Source: Sulfurisoma sp963709555 (GTDB lineage Bacteria; Pseudomonadota; Gammaproteobacteria; Burkholderiales; Rhodocyclaceae). Taken from it: 64,000 bases of DNA. The number at the start of each line of letters is the position of its first letter. Position 1 is the stretch's first letter. Position numbers and translations under genes: made by a program. The stretch is from assembly GCA_963709555.1 (NCBI GenBank), contig CAVPWR010000007.1, forward strand, positions 124,001-188,000. The letters are read 5' to 3'. Of this stretch, positions 36,140-46,702 are shown in pieces. Below the pieces are notes generated by a model. The model made no database searches and was not told where the DNA came from. It worked only from the letters and a program-made list of their open reading frames with translations.

Positions 36140-36904
36140 ATGTCGCTCAAGCTGCACGTCGCCACCTACAACATCCACAAGGGCTTCTCGCAGTTCAATC
36201 GCCGCATGGTCGTGCACGAGCTGCGCGAGCGGCTGCGCGATCTTGGCGCCGACATCGTCTTCCTGCAGGAAGTGCAGGGTCTGCACCTCGGCCACGCCGA
36301 GCGCTTTGATGCCTGGCCCGAGGAGCCGCAGCACGAGTTCCTCGCCGAGGACGTGTGGCAGGCCACGGCCTACGGCCGCAACATGGTCTACGACCACGGC
36401 CACCACGGCAATGCCATCCTCTCGCGCTTCCCGATCCTTACCCAGCATAACCAGGACGTGACCCGCCTGCGCTTCGAGAAGCGCGGCCTGCTGCATTGCG
36501 CGGTCGAGGTCGCCGGACTGGAACGACCGCTGCACTGCGTCTGCGTCCATCTCTCGCTGTTCGGTCGCTCGCGCCGGCACCAGCTCGACGCGCTCGCCAC
36601 CCGCATCGAGACCATCGTGCCGCCCGACGCGCCGCTGCTGATCGCCGGCGACTTCAACGACTGGCGCAACCGCGCCCACGACCTGCTGGCCGAGCGGCTC
36701 GGCATGATCGAGGTGTTCGGCGCCCAGTTGGGTAACGGGGTGCGGAGTCCGCCGAGGAGCTTCCCCAGTGCGCTGCCGCTGTTCCGCCTCGACCGCATCT
36801 ACGTGCGCGGACTTTCCGTGACGAAAAGCGCAGTGCATTTCGGCGAACCCTGGTCGCGCATCTCGGACCACGCCGCTCTGTCAGCCCATCTTAGCCACGC
36901 ATGA
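36140..36904 (+). CDS. Endonuclease/exonuclease/phosphatase family protein
   Basis: This 254-residue protein shows the EEP fold motifs: VATYNIHKGFSQFNRR, DIVFLQEVQGLHLG, the catalytic GDFNDWRNRAHD and the terminal ISDHAALSAHL. Members hydrolyse phosphodiester bonds in lipids or nucleic acids. Encoded immediately before a cardiolipin synthase (four-base overlap), it may act in phospholipid turnover, but this is inference. Confidence 0.88.
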   Translation: MSLKLHVATYNIHKGFSQFNRRMVVHELRERLRDLGADIVFLQEVQGLHLGHAERFDAWPEEPQHEFLAEDVWQATAYGRNMVYDHGHHGNAILSRFPILTQHNQDVTRLRFEKRGLLHCAVEVAGLERPLHCVCVHLSLFGRSRRHQLDALATRIETIVPPDAPLLIAGDFNDWRNRAHDLLAERLGMIEVFGAQLGNGVRSPPRSFPSALPLFRLDRIYVRGLSVTKSAVHFGEPWSRISDHAALSAHLSHA

Positions 36905-38080
36905 AGCCACGCTTCGTCGCCGGCAACCGCGTCGAACTGCTCGAAACCGGGGCGCAATACTTCCCGGCGCTGATCGCCGCCATCGAAACGGCCGCGGCCG
37001 AAATCCACCTGCAGACCTACATCTTCGAGAACGATGCCACCGGTCGCGCGGTGAGTCGGGCCCTCGCCGCTGCGGCGCAGCGCGGGGTGGCTGTGCGCGT
37101 GCTGGTCGACGGCTTCGGCGCGCGCGAATTTCCGGCCGCGTTCGGCACCGAGCTGGGCGATGCCGGCGTCGAGGTGCTGGTCTATCGCGCCGAAATCGCC
37201 CCGCTGCGGCTGCGCCGCCATCGCCTGCGGCGGCTGCACCGCAAGGTCGCGGTCATCGACGGCCGCGTCGCTTTCGTCGGCGGCATCAACATCATCGACG
37301 ATTGGGACATGGGCGCCACGCCGGAGCAGATTTCACCGCGCTACGACTACGCCGTGCGCGTCGAAGGCCCGCTTCTTGCCTCCATCCATGCCTCGACTCG
37401 CCACATCTGGCAGACCGTGCGCTGGGCCCGGCTGGGACGGCGCCTGCTCGAACCGCCGCGGCGCGCCCCCGACGACACGCCGCGCGGCGACATGCGCGCG
37501 GCCTTCGTCATCCGCGACAACCTGCGCCACCGCCGCGACATCGAGGAGGCCTACCTCGACGCCATTGCCGCGGCGCGACAGGAAGTACTGCTGGCCAGCG
37601 CCTATTTCCTGCCCGGCCGGCGCTTCCGGCATGCCCTGGCCGACGCGGTGCGACGTGGCGTGCAGGTCACCGTTCTGCTGCAGGGCCGCGTCGAATACCG
37701 CCTGTTGCACCACGCCACGCAGGCGCTTTACGGCGCGCTGCTCGGCGGCGGCATCCACATCTACGAGTACCACCGGAGTTTTCTGCATGCCAAGGTTGCG
37801 GTGATGGATGGCGCCTGGAGCACCGTGGGTTCGAGCAACATCGACCCCTTCAGCCTGCTGCTGGCGCGCGAAGCCAACATCATCGTCGCCGACGCGCGCT
37901 TCGGCGACGCGCTGCGCGCCAGCCTGCGCCAGGCAATGCTCGACGGCGCACGCGAAGTGCGCCACGAGGATTGGCGTGACGCGCCGCTGGCGATGCGTTT
38001 CGCGCGCTGGATTGCTTACGGCCTGGTACGCCTGGCCATGGGCATCGCCGGCTACGGCCGGCAAGGACTATTCCCGCTAA
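36901..38080 (+). CDS. clsB: Cardiolipin synthase B, probable frameshift at the very end
   Basis: ClsB belongs to the phospholipase D superfamily and makes cardiolipin at the inner membrane. Two HKD motifs are visible: LHRKVAVIDGRVAFVGGINI and FLHAKVAVMDGAWSTVGSSN. The uncorrected frame runs to 38190 with a tail that only mirrors gluQ on the other strand. Removing one base in the GGCCGG near 38060 gives the ending AGKDYSR with a stop at 38078-38080, back to back with the gluQ stop, and the 1,180-nt span is then again one base too long. I therefore prefer the shorter end. Confidence 0.88.
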
Positions 38081-39086
38081 TAGTCGGCGCAGACGATACG
38101 GCGCCGAGGCACCCGCGCCAGATCCCAGTGGGTGAGTGCCCAGGACCAAATCTCGGCGACCCGGCAGTACGCCAGGTCCGCCGGCGGTGACTGGCCGAGA
38201 AAGTGCAGCGCGGTGCATAAACTCGGCGCTGGCGCTACGGCATCGATGGGCGGAGCCAGCGTCTGTTTCGAGAGTTTCTCGCCCAGGGCGTTCACCACGA
38301 CAGGCAGGTGCGCATAGGCCGGCGTCGGCACGCCGAGGCAACGCTGGAGGAAGATCTGGCGCGCGGTGGAGTCGAGCAGGTCGGCACCGCGCACGACGTG
38401 GGTGATGCCCTGGTCGGCATCGTCCGCCACCACCGCCAGCTGATAGGCGAAGTAGCCGTCGGCGCGCAGCAGCACGAAGTCGCCGACATCGCTGGCCAGC
38501 CGCTGCTCGACCCGGCCCTGCAGTGCATCGTCGAAGGCGATCGTCAAATCATTGGCCCCCCACGCTCGCGAACCCGGCTCGCTGCCCCCCACGGGGGGAC
38601 ACATGCTTCCTTGGGGCGGCCCGGCGGAAGCATCATCGACCCGCAGTCGCCAGGCTCGCGCCGGTCGCCCCGGTGGCAGGCCGTCGCGGCAGGTTCCCGG
38701 ATAGACGTGCGCGCCGTCCGGCGCCAGTTGCGAATCGGCCAGCTCGCGCCGGGTGCAGGCGCAGGGATAAACCCGCCCCGCGTCGCGCAGTTGCTCCAGC
38801 AGTTCCCGGTAGCGCTTCTGTGCGCCGGCTCTGCCAGAGCACTTCGCCATCCCAGGCGAAGCCGCAGGCTGCCAATGTGCGCAGGATGTCATCGGCCATC
38901 GCGCGCGGGCAGCGCGGCTACGTCCACGTCCTCGATGCGCAGCAGCCATTCGCCGCCGTGCGAGCGCGCCTCGAGGCAGCTGCCGAGCGCGGCGACGAGC
39001 GAGCCGAAGTGCAAAGGCCCTGTCGGCGAGGGGGCGAATCGACCACGGTAAGTGGGGGTGGAAGTCAATGGAAGCATGAGCCGCAT
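38077..39086 (-). CDS. gluQ: Glutamyl-Q tRNA(Asp) synthetase, with two frameshifts and an in-frame repeat insert
   Basis: GluQ attaches glutamate to queuosine in tRNA-Asp. The N terminus carries YRGRFAPSPTGPLHFGSLVA and LLRIEDVDVAALP; the frame then shifts near 38895 (extra base in CTGCCCGCGCG) to MADDILRTLAACGFAWDGEV and again near 38830 to QKRYRELLEQLRDAGRVYPC. Downstream are the conserved ITHVVRGADLLDST and GEKLSKQTLAPP. Between LRVDD and LTIAFDDALQG about 80 bp of dispersed repeat (38554-38633) add some 28 residues in frame. The start is one of the ATGs at 39095-39086. Confidence 0.88.
38554..38633. repeat. Dispersed palindromic repeat, family 1, copy C, inside gluQ
   Basis: Plus strand: CCCCCCACGCTC, spacer, CTCGCTGCCCCCC, GC hairpin, then ATGCTTC-CTTGGGGCGGCCCGGCG-GAAGCAT. 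The loop equals that of copies A and B while the arms differ and still pair. Confidence 0.78.
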
Positions 39087-39159
39087 TGATACCATGACAG
39101 CCCCGAAACGGGTAGCATGATTGGTCGTTCAATCAAGGAAACATTCAAGGAAACACGCC

Positions 39160-39522
39160 ATGGCAACCATAGAACTCACCACCGAAAACTTCAAGGAAAC
39201 CATCGACGGCAAGGGCATCGTGATCGTCAACTTCTGGGCGCCGTGGTGCGCCCCCTGCCGCTCGTTCGCGCCGACGTTCGAGGCCGCCTCTGAAAAGTAC
39301 GCCGACATCGCCTTTGCCAAGGTCAACACCGAGGAGCAGCAGGAACTAGCCGGCGCCTTCAACATCCGCTCGATCCCGACGCTGATGGTGTTCCGCGAGC
39401 AGGTCATCATCTACGCCGAGGCCGGCGCCCTGCCCGCATCGGCCTTCGAGCAGCTGATCGAGCAGGTGCAGGCCCTCGACATGGACCAGGTCCGCGCCGA
39501 CATCGCCGCCCAGGCCAATTGA
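39160..39522 (+). CDS. Thioredoxin-family protein
   Basis: The 120-residue cytoplasmic protein carries the active site VNFWAPWCAPCRSFAP and the cis-Pro loop NIRSIPTLMVFRE. The active site is CAPC rather than the classic CGPC, so its redox potential may differ from thioredoxin 1. The ATG at 39160 follows AAGGAAACACGCC. Confidence 0.9.
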   Translation: MATIELTTENFKETIDGKGIVIVNFWAPWCAPCRSFAPTFEAASEKYADIAFAKVNTEEQQELAGAFNIRSIPTLMVFREQVIIYAEAGALPASAFEQLIEQVQALDMDQVRADIAAQAN

Positions 39523-39552
39523 GCATGCGTTTCGGCTAGTCTGAGGCGCGGC

Positions 39553-40246
39553 ATGGAACTGCGGGACCTGAAAGGACCGCCCGAGGCTCACAACGTCGAG
39601 CGCATCGCCTACCTGTTCCGCCAGGTGCCGCCGATGATCGGAGCATCGCTCATCGGCATCTTCCTCGTCTTCGTTTTCCTCTTCGAATCGGTCGGTGCCG
39701 ATCCGCTCAAGGCATGGGCGGCCTACATGCTCTCCGTGCTCGGCATCGGGGTCTGGCTGTGGTCCATGCACCGCAATGCTGCCGTCACGCCGCTGACGGT
39801 GCGACGCTGGGAGTACGCGATCATCATGGACAACCTGCGGCGGCGCGTGCAGAGCGAAAACCTGCTCAGCGAGCAGCAGGCGATATTCCAGTCGACCAGC
39901 CAGGGCATCGCCCTTGGTCAGCGGCGGCCACATCGTCAAGTGCAACCAGCGGCTGGGCGAGATTCTCGGTCGGCGCCTGCAGGATCTCTACGCGCTGGGT
40001 TTCGCGGAACATTTCGTCGACCGTGCCGAATTCGAGCGGACGGTCGCCGAAAGCACCGAGGCATTCAGCCGCAACCGTAATTATCTCGGCATGGTGCGGC
40101 TGCGTCGCGCCGACGGCAGCGAATTCCGGGCCGAACTTTCAGGCCGCAGGATGCACGGCGCCGACGACGGACGCAGCGTCTGGCTGATCGGCGACATCAC
40201 CCCGGCACAGGCTGACCGGCCAGCCGCGGCACTGATCAGACGTTGA
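39553..40246 (+). CDS. Membrane PAS-domain protein without an output domain, frameshifted
   Basis: The N-terminal part MELRDLKGPPEAHNVERIAY has two membrane helices (GASLIGIFLVFVFLFESVG and AWAAYMLSVLGIGVWLW). A PAS domain follows. One extra T near 39917 shifts the frame from TSQGIAL to VSGGHIVKCNQRLGEILGRR, ending VWLIGDITPAQADRPAAALI. Related proteins usually continue into a GGDEF or kinase domain; here the gene stops after the PAS domain, overlapping the 3' end of ychF by 11 bases. It may be a truncated sensor. Confidence 0.75.
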
Positions 40247-41330
40247 AGAGGAAGTTCATCACGTCGCCATCCCTGACGACGTATTCCTTGCCTTCCGCAC
40301 GCATCTTTCCCGCCTCCTTGGCGCCCTGTTCGCCGCCGCAGGCGATGAAGTCATCGAAGGCGATGGTCTGGGCTCGGATGAAGCCGCGTTCGAAATCGGT
40401 GTGGATCACGCCGGCGGCCTGCGGCGCTGTGTCGCCGACATGGATGGTCCAGGCGCGGACTTCCTTGACGCCGGCGGTGAAATAGGTCTGCAGGCCGAGC
40501 AGCTTGAAGGCGGTGCGGATCAGGCGATTGAGGCCCGGTTCCTCCAGGCCGAGGTCGGCGAGGAACATCTGCTTCTCGTCGTCGGCGAGGTCGGCGATCT
40601 CGGCCTCGATCGCGGCGCAGATGGCCACCACCAGGGCACCCTCCTTCGCTGCATGGTCGCGCACGGCGTCGAGGTGCGGATTGTTGTCGAAGCCGCCTTC
40701 CTTGACGTTGGCGGCATAGAGCACGGGCTTGGCGGTGATGAGGCAGAAGGGCTTGAGATTCGCCCACTCTTCCTTGGACAGGTCGAGCGCGCGCACCGGC
40801 TTGGCCTGGTTCAGCTGCGCCTGGCACTTCTCCAGCACAGCCACCAGCAGCTTGGCCTCCTTGTCGCCGCCGGACTTGGCCTGCTTGCCGTAACGCACCA
40901 GCGCCTTCTCGACCGTGGCCAGGTCGGCCAGGGCGAGCTCGGTGTCGATGACCTCGATGTCGTCGAGCGGGTCGATCTTGCCCGCGACATGCACCACGTT
41001 GTCGTCGGAAAAGCAGCGCACGACATGGACGACGGCATCGGTCTCGCGGATGTTGGCGAGGAACTGGTTGCCCAGGCCTTCGCCCTTGCTGGCACCGGCA
41101 ACCAGACCGGCGATATCGACGAACTCGACGATGGCATGCTGCACCCGTTGCGGCTTGACGATGGCGGAAAGCGCGTCGATGCGCGGATCGGGCAGTTCGA
41201 CGATGCCGACGTTGGGCTCGATGGTGCAGAAGGGGTAGTTGGCCGCTTCGATGCCGGCCTTGGTCAGCGCATTGAAGAGGGTGGACTTGCCGACGTTGGG
41301 CAGGCCGACGATGCCGCATTTGAGGCTCAT
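40236..41330 (-). CDS. ychF: Redox-regulated ATPase YchF
   Basis: YchF is an OBG-family P-loop protein that prefers ATP and associates with ribosomes. The 364-residue protein has G1 GIVGLPNVGKSTLFNALT, DIAGLVAGASKGEGLGNQFL and a C-terminal TGS domain (AWTIHVGDTAPQAAGVIHTD). The start overlaps the pth stop by four bases. Confidence 0.96.
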   Translation of the reverse strand: MSLKCGIVGLPNVGKSTLFNALTKAGIEAANYPFCTIEPNVGIVELPDPRIDALSAIVKPQRVQHAIVEFVDIAGLVAGASKGEGLGNQFLANIRETDAVVHVVRCFSDDNVVHVAGKIDPLDDIEVIDTELALADLATVEKALVRYGKQAKSGGDKEAKLLVAVLEKCQAQLNQAKPVRALDLSKEEWANLKPFCLITAKPVLYAANVKEGGFDNNPHLDAVRDHAAKEGALVVAICAAIEAEIADLADDEKQMFLADLGLEEPGLNRLIRTAFKLLGLQTYFTAGVKEVRAWTIHVGDTAPQAAGVIHTDFERGFIRAQTIAFDDFIACGGEQGAKEAGKMRAEGKEYVVRDGDVMNFLFNV

Positions 41331-41947
41331 GGGGTTTCCTTGTTAGCTTCGGTTTTCGGCACAGCGGGTGGCGTCGGCCGGGAGTTGATCTTCTGCGTCG
41401 CCGCGTTGAAATCGGCTCGGGCCAGCAGCGGCCATGCCAGCAGTGCACGATCGAGGGCGGCGTCGATTTCCGCTGCCTCCTCCTTGCGCGGCGGCTTCAG
41501 CACGTAATTCGCCACCTCGTTCTTGTCCCCCGGGTGACCGATGCCGACGCGCAAACGCCAGTAGTCCTGGGTGCCGAGGTGCGAAGTGATGTCCTTGAGG
41601 CCATTGTGGCCGCCCAGGCCGCCGCCGAACTTCAGGCGCATCTGTCCCGGCGGCAGGTCGAGTTCGTCATGCACCACCAGCATCTGCTCCGGCTCGATGC
41701 GGTAGAAGCGCAGCAGCGCGCCGACCGACTGGCCGGAGCGGTTCATGAAGGTCTGGGGCAACAATAGCCAGAGGTTGTCGGCACGCGCGTTGCCGGCGAA
41801 GCCGTGGAAGCGCGGCTCGCGCGCCAGCGTCACGCCGAGTTCGCGCGCCAGGCGCTCACAAAACCAAAACCCGGCGTTGTGCCGGGTTTCGGAATATTCG
41901 GCCCCGGGGTTGCCGAGGCCGACGATCAATCGCAGGGCAGCCTGCAT
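41327..41947 (-). CDS. pth: Peptidyl-tRNA hydrolase
   Basis: Pth releases peptides from peptidyl-tRNA. The 206-residue protein has LIVGLGNPGAEYSETRHNAG (catalytic His in RHNAG), VVHDELDLPPGQMRLKFGGG and HNGLKDITSHLGTQDYWRLR. It sits between rplY and ychF, the standard order. Confidence 0.96.
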   Translation of the reverse strand: MQAALRLIVGLGNPGAEYSETRHNAGFWFCERLARELGVTLAREPRFHGFAGNARADNLWLLLPQTFMNRSGQSVGALLRFYRIEPEQMLVVHDELDLPPGQMRLKFGGGLGGHNGLKDITSHLGTQDYWRLRVGIGHPGDKNEVANYVLKPPRKEEAAEIDAALDRALLAWPLLARADFNAATQKINSRPTPPAVPKTEANKETP

Positions 41948-41956
41948 GCCTGTGGA

Positions 41957-42626
41957 TTATCTCTTGTCGGTCTTCTCGGACTTCTTCTCGGCCGGCTTCT
42001 TCTCGGTAATGACCTGGACCTCCGCCGGGGCGGCTTCCACTTCCTCGGCCGCGGCGGCGCCACCGCGCACGACGATGGTCGCGACCACCGGGTCCTCGCC
42101 CTTGTGCAGTACCGGCCTCGACACCGGCGGGCATCTTGAGCTGGAGCACGTGCATCGATGCGCCGCCGGCGAGGTCCTTGAGGTCGACTTCGATGAACGC
42201 GGGCAGATCCTTGGGCAGGCACTTGACGTCGAGTTCGGTCATGACGTGCTGGACCATGCCGCCGGAGAGCTTGACGCCCGGGGCGATATCGGCATTGACG
42301 AAGTGCAGCGGCACTTTCTGGTGGATCACATGGGTGGCGTCGATGCGCTGGAAGTCGACGTGCAGGATGATCGGCTTGTAGGCATGGCGCTGCACATCGC
42401 GCAGCAGGCACATTTCCTTGGCGCCGTCGAGATTCATGGTCAGCACGGACGAATAGAAGGCTTCCTTGCGCAGATGCTGGAAGAGTTCGTTGTGGTCGAA
42501 CTCGATGGCCTGCGGCTGGGCCGTGCCGCCGTAGATGATGCCGGGGACCCGGCTGGCGCGACGCAGGCGGCGGCTCGCACTCGTTCCCTGCAGTTCGCGT
42601 TTGTTCGCGTTGAATTCAATTTGCAT
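41957..42626 (-). CDS. rplY: 50S ribosomal protein L25/general stress protein Ctc, frameshifted
   Basis: L25 binds 5S rRNA. The N-terminal domain (MQIEFNANKRELQGTSASRR, VPGIIYGG) and most of the C-terminal TL5 domain are in one frame. One extra G near 42118 (GTCGAGGCCGG) shifts the rest to PVLHKGEDPVVATIVVRGGA with a Lys/Glu-rich tail ending KSEKTDKR at 41957. It is the long Ctc type, about 222 residues. Confidence 0.92.
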
Positions 42627-42684
42627 GATTGCTCCAGTGGTGAAATACCCTGCCCGCGACCAGGCAGGGGGTTAATAAACGGGG

Positions 42685-43635
<951 letters not shown>

Positions 43636-43712
43636 GCGCGCCGGGCCTATGTACGTGCGTTCAAACGAAGAGGGCAGACCCGAGTTGCGATCGGATCTGC
43701 CCGTGAATGTTC

Positions 43713-43789
43713 TGGCTGGGGAGGAAGGATTCGAACCTTCGCATGCTGGAATCAAAATCCAGTGCCTTAACCAGCTTGGCGACTCCCCA
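43713..43789 (-). tRNA. tRNA-Gln (UUG)
   Basis: A full cloverleaf with encoded CCA: acceptor TGGGGAG/CTCCCCA with discriminator G, anticodon stem-loop CTGGATTTTGATTCCAG with anticodon TTG, T-loop GTTCGAATC. It precedes prs, as in many betaproteobacteria; ispE and lolB, usual upstream neighbours, are replaced here by dgt. Confidence 0.95.
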
Positions 43790-43831
43790 ATTTTCTCCGC
43801 GATGCAGCAGGGCGGCGGCGAAAGGACGCGC

Positions 43832-43860
43832 ATTTTGGGGCTTTTCGCCCCGGCTGTCAA
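43832..43860 (-). promoter_or_regulatory. Sigma-70-type promoter of tRNA-Gln/prs
   Basis: TTGACA (43855-43860) and CAAAAT (43832-43837) on the minus strand are 17 bases apart. The predicted start is about 35 nt before the tRNA. Confidence 0.7.
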
Positions 43861-43877
43861 TGCGTGGCGGCGCCCAA

Positions 43878-45044
43878 TCAGTCGATCTCGCCGACGCCGA
43901 AGAGGCGGCGATGTTCCTTCATGGCGTAGCGGTCGGTCATGCCGGCAATGTAGTCTGCCACGGCACGGGCGCGGATGTCGCCCACACTGGCGGTTGAGGG
44001 GTCCGGCGCATCGCCATGCGCCATCTGCTGGTATTGCGGCGGCAGCAGGCGCAAGTCGGCCGTGAAGGCTTCGAACAGCTCGCCGATGATGCGGCGCGCC
44101 TTGTTGGTCATGCGCAGCACCTGATAGTGGCGATAGAGATTCTCGCGCAGGAAGTGCTTGAGTTCCCGGTTCTCCGCCTGCATCGCCGGGCTGAAACCGA
44201 TCAGGAGTGGCGCGGCATGGACGTCGGCGAGGCAGGCAATGCCCGCTGCGCGTATGCGCCGGGTAGATTCAGCCAGCAAGTCTTCGACCAGTGCGCCGAT
44301 CATGCGCCGGACAGTCTCATGTACCTGGCGGCGTCCGGATATCGCCGGAAATTCGGCGCGCGCCGCGGCGGCATGGCATGCATAGAGGCTGACGCTATCG
44401 AGCATGGCCTCGTCGATCAGGCCGGAGCGCAGGCCATCGTCGACATCGTGGTTGTTGTAGGCAATCTCGTCGGCAAGATTAGTCAGCTGCGCCTCGAGCG
44501 AGGGGCGGCGATCTTCAAGGAAACGCAGGCCGAGATCGCCGAGCAGGCGGGCCGTGGCCGGCGGGCAGTGCTTGAGTATGCCCTCGCGCGTTTCATACAT
44601 CAGGTTGAGGCCATCGAACGCGCCGTAGCGTTCCTCGAGCAGGTCGACGGTACGCAGGCTTTGCAGGTTGTGCTCGAATCCGCCGTGGCCCTTCATGCAG
44701 GCGTCGAGAGCTTCCTGACCGGCATGGCCGAAGGGCGTATGGCCCAGGTCATGAGCCAGGGCGATGGCCTCGGCCAGATCGTCATTAAGCTCCAGGGCCC
44801 GCGCTACCGAGCGAGCAATCTGTGCGACCTCGATCGAGTGCGTCAGGCGGGTGCGGAAAAGGTCGCCCTCATGATTGACGAATACCTGGGTCTTGTACTC
44901 GAGTCGGCGAAAGGCCGTCGAATGGATGATGCGGTCGCGGTCGCGCTGGAATTCGCTGCGCGCCTTGGGCCTCGGTTCAGTGTGACGGCGGCCGCATGAT
45001 GTCGCGTCGGTGACCGCGTAGCCGGCGTAAAACCGATCAGGCAC
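43878..45044 (-). CDS. dgt: Deoxyguanosinetriphosphate triphosphohydrolase-like protein
   Basis: This 388-residue HD-domain dNTP triphosphohydrolase has RTRLTHSIEVAQIARSVARA, the metal motif ALAHDLGHTPFGHAGQ, and NHDVDDGLRSG. It removes triphosphate from deoxynucleotides. It overlaps aroB by eight bases, the usual arrangement downstream of aroKB. Confidence 0.93.
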   Translation of the reverse strand: MPDRFYAGYAVTDATSCGRRHTEPRPKARSEFQRDRDRIIHSTAFRRLEYKTQVFVNHEGDLFRTRLTHSIEVAQIARSVARALELNDDLAEAIALAHDLGHTPFGHAGQEALDACMKGHGGFEHNLQSLRTVDLLEERYGAFDGLNLMYETREGILKHCPPATARLLGDLGLRFLEDRRPSLEAQLTNLADEIAYNNHDVDDGLRSGLIDEAMLDSVSLYACHAAAARAEFPAISGRRQVHETVRRMIGALVEDLLAESTRRIRAAGIACLADVHAAPLLIGFSPAMQAENRELKHFLRENLYRHYQVLRMTNKARRIIGELFEAFTADLRLLPPQYQQMAHGDAPDPSTASVGDIRARAVADYIAGMTDRYAMKEHRRLFGVGEID

Positions 45045-46128
45045 AACAGGACTCGATGGCGGCGCGGATGTCGGCCGGCGGTGCCTCGCCGTAGGTCACG
45101 GCCTCGCCAAGGCGTTTCAACAGGACCAGGCGCAACCGCCCGGCAATCACTTTTTTGTCGTGAGACATCAGGTCGAGGTAGCGGTCGGCTCCCAAGGCGG
45201 GGCTGCGGATCGGCAAACCAGCCCTGGCAAGGAGGGTGGTTGTGCGCTCGAAGTCGGCATCCGTCAGCCAGCCAAGGCGGCGTGACAGATCGGCAGCCAT
45301 CACCGTGCCTGCGGCCACGGCTTCACCGTGCAGCCACTCGCCGTAACCGACACCGGTCTCGATGGCATGGCCGAACGTGTGTCCCAGGTTGAGCAGCGCA
45401 CGCCCACCTTCCTTCGCGGTCTCGAGTTCGTCCGCTGCGACCACCTCGGCCTTGTTGGCGCATGAGCGTTCGATGGCATGGGACAAGGCATCGGCATCCC
45501 GCGCCAGCAGACGGTCCATATTGGCCTCTAGCCAATCGAGAAAGGGCAGATCGCGGATCAGCCCGTATTTGATCACCTCGGCCAGACCCGCCGAGAGCTC
45601 ACGGTCCGGCAGGGTCTTCAGGGTATCGGTGTCGGCCAGAACCAGCTGCGGCTGCCAGAAGGCGCCGATCATGTTCTTGCCGCGGGGATGATTGATGCCG
45701 GTCTTGCCACCGACCGAGGAATCGACCTGGGCCAGCAAGGTGGTCGGAACCTGTATGAAGGGTACGCCGCGTTGATAGGTCGCGGCGGCATAGCCGGCGA
45801 GGTCGCCGATCACTCCACCACCGAGTGCCACGACTGTAGTCGTACGATCACAGCGCTCAGCCAGCAATCGGTCGTAAATGGTGTCGAGGGTGGCTGCGCA
45901 TTTGTGCGCCTCCCCGTCCGGCAGCACGATCGGCGTCACGCCAACGCCGACTTTTTCCAGGCCGGCGACAAATGCATCCAGATACAGCGGTGCAACGACT
46001 GTGTTTGTAACTATCGCGACGCGGGGCGTGCGCAGGTGAGCGGCCACCAAGTCGGCCCGCTGCAACAGGCCGGGGCCAATGTGAATGGGATAGGTGCGCG
46101 CACCGAGCGCGACGTTCAGGGTTCGCAT
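45037..46128 (-). CDS. aroB: 3-dehydroquinate synthase
   Basis: AroB catalyses the second step of the shikimate pathway using NAD and a divalent metal. The 363-residue protein has LPDGEAHK, VALGGGVIGDLAGYAAATYQ, VPTTLLAQVDSSVGGKTGIN and the metal ligands in LNLGHTFGHAIE and WLHGEAVAAG. It overlaps aroK by 13 bases. Confidence 0.96.
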   Translation of the reverse strand: MRTLNVALGARTYPIHIGPGLLQRADLVAAHLRTPRVAIVTNTVVAPLYLDAFVAGLEKVGVGVTPIVLPDGEAHKCAATLDTIYDRLLAERCDRTTTVVALGGGVIGDLAGYAAATYQRGVPFIQVPTTLLAQVDSSVGGKTGINHPRGKNMIGAFWQPQLVLADTDTLKTLPDRELSAGLAEVIKYGLIRDLPFLDWLEANMDRLLARDADALSHAIERSCANKAEVVAADELETAKEGGRALLNLGHTFGHAIETGVGYGEWLHGEAVAAGTVMAADLSRRLGWLTDADFERTTTLLARAGLPIRSPALGADRYLDLMSHDKKVIAGRLRLVLLKRLGEAVTYGEAPPADIRAAIESCCA

Positions 46129-46643
46129 CGCTTTCGTATTTCCTGTTCGACACGACGCACCAGGCTGCCGACCCCGCCGCTGGAAGTGTCGACCACCACG
46201 TCCGCCACCTCGCGGTAAAGCGGGTCACGCTGGGCAAAAAGCTCCTCGAGCCGGGCCAGTGGATCGGCAACCTGCAGCAGCGGGCGATTACGGTCGTGCC
46301 GGGTGCGTTCGTAAAGCACCAAGGGTAGCACACGCAGGTAGATGACCAGTCCCGACTCCCTGAGCCGGCGACGGTTGGCCGGATCAAGCACCGCACCGCC
46401 TCCGGTGGCCAATACCAGGCCGCTTTCGCGCGTCAATGCCTCGATGGTCTCGGCTTCACGGCGGCGAAAGCCTGCCTCGCCCTCGATTTCAAAGATTGTC
46501 GGGATGCGAACACCCGTTCGTGCCTCGATCTCGTGATCGGCATCGACAAAACGCCGATCGAGCTTTTTTGCCAGCTGCCGGCCGACCGTGGTCTTGCCGG
46601 CACCCATCATGCCGACAAGGCAGATGTTATGAATATTCATCAT
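46116..46643 (-). CDS. aroK: Shikimate kinase
   Basis: AroK phosphorylates shikimate. The 175-residue protein has the P-loop LVGMMGAGKTTVGRQLAKKL, FVDADHEIEARTG, and the shikimate-binding GGGAVLDPANRR. It follows pilQ after 59 bases on the same strand, the common pilMNOPQ-aroK-aroB order. Confidence 0.96.
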   Translation of the reverse strand: MMNIHNICLVGMMGAGKTTVGRQLAKKLDRRFVDADHEIEARTGVRIPTIFEIEGEAGFRRREAETIEALTRESGLVLATGGGAVLDPANRRRLRESGLVIYLRVLPLVLYERTRHDRNRPLLQVADPLARLEELFAQRDPLYREVADVVVDTSSGGVGSLVRRVEQEIRKRCEP

Positions 46644-46702
46644 CGCCCCGCCCCGGCGGGCGGTACCACTTAAAGATTCCGTTGCGAGCGATGGAACTGG
46701 GG

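Noticed and set aside
38081..38190. C-terminal extension of ClsB beyond 38080
   Set aside because: It only mirrors gluQ on the other strand, is not family-like, and one base correction gives a normal ending.
45930..45965. Repeat-like AAAAAGTCGGCG in aroB
   Set aside because: The protein segment is a normal part of AroB and the match breaks after 12 bases.
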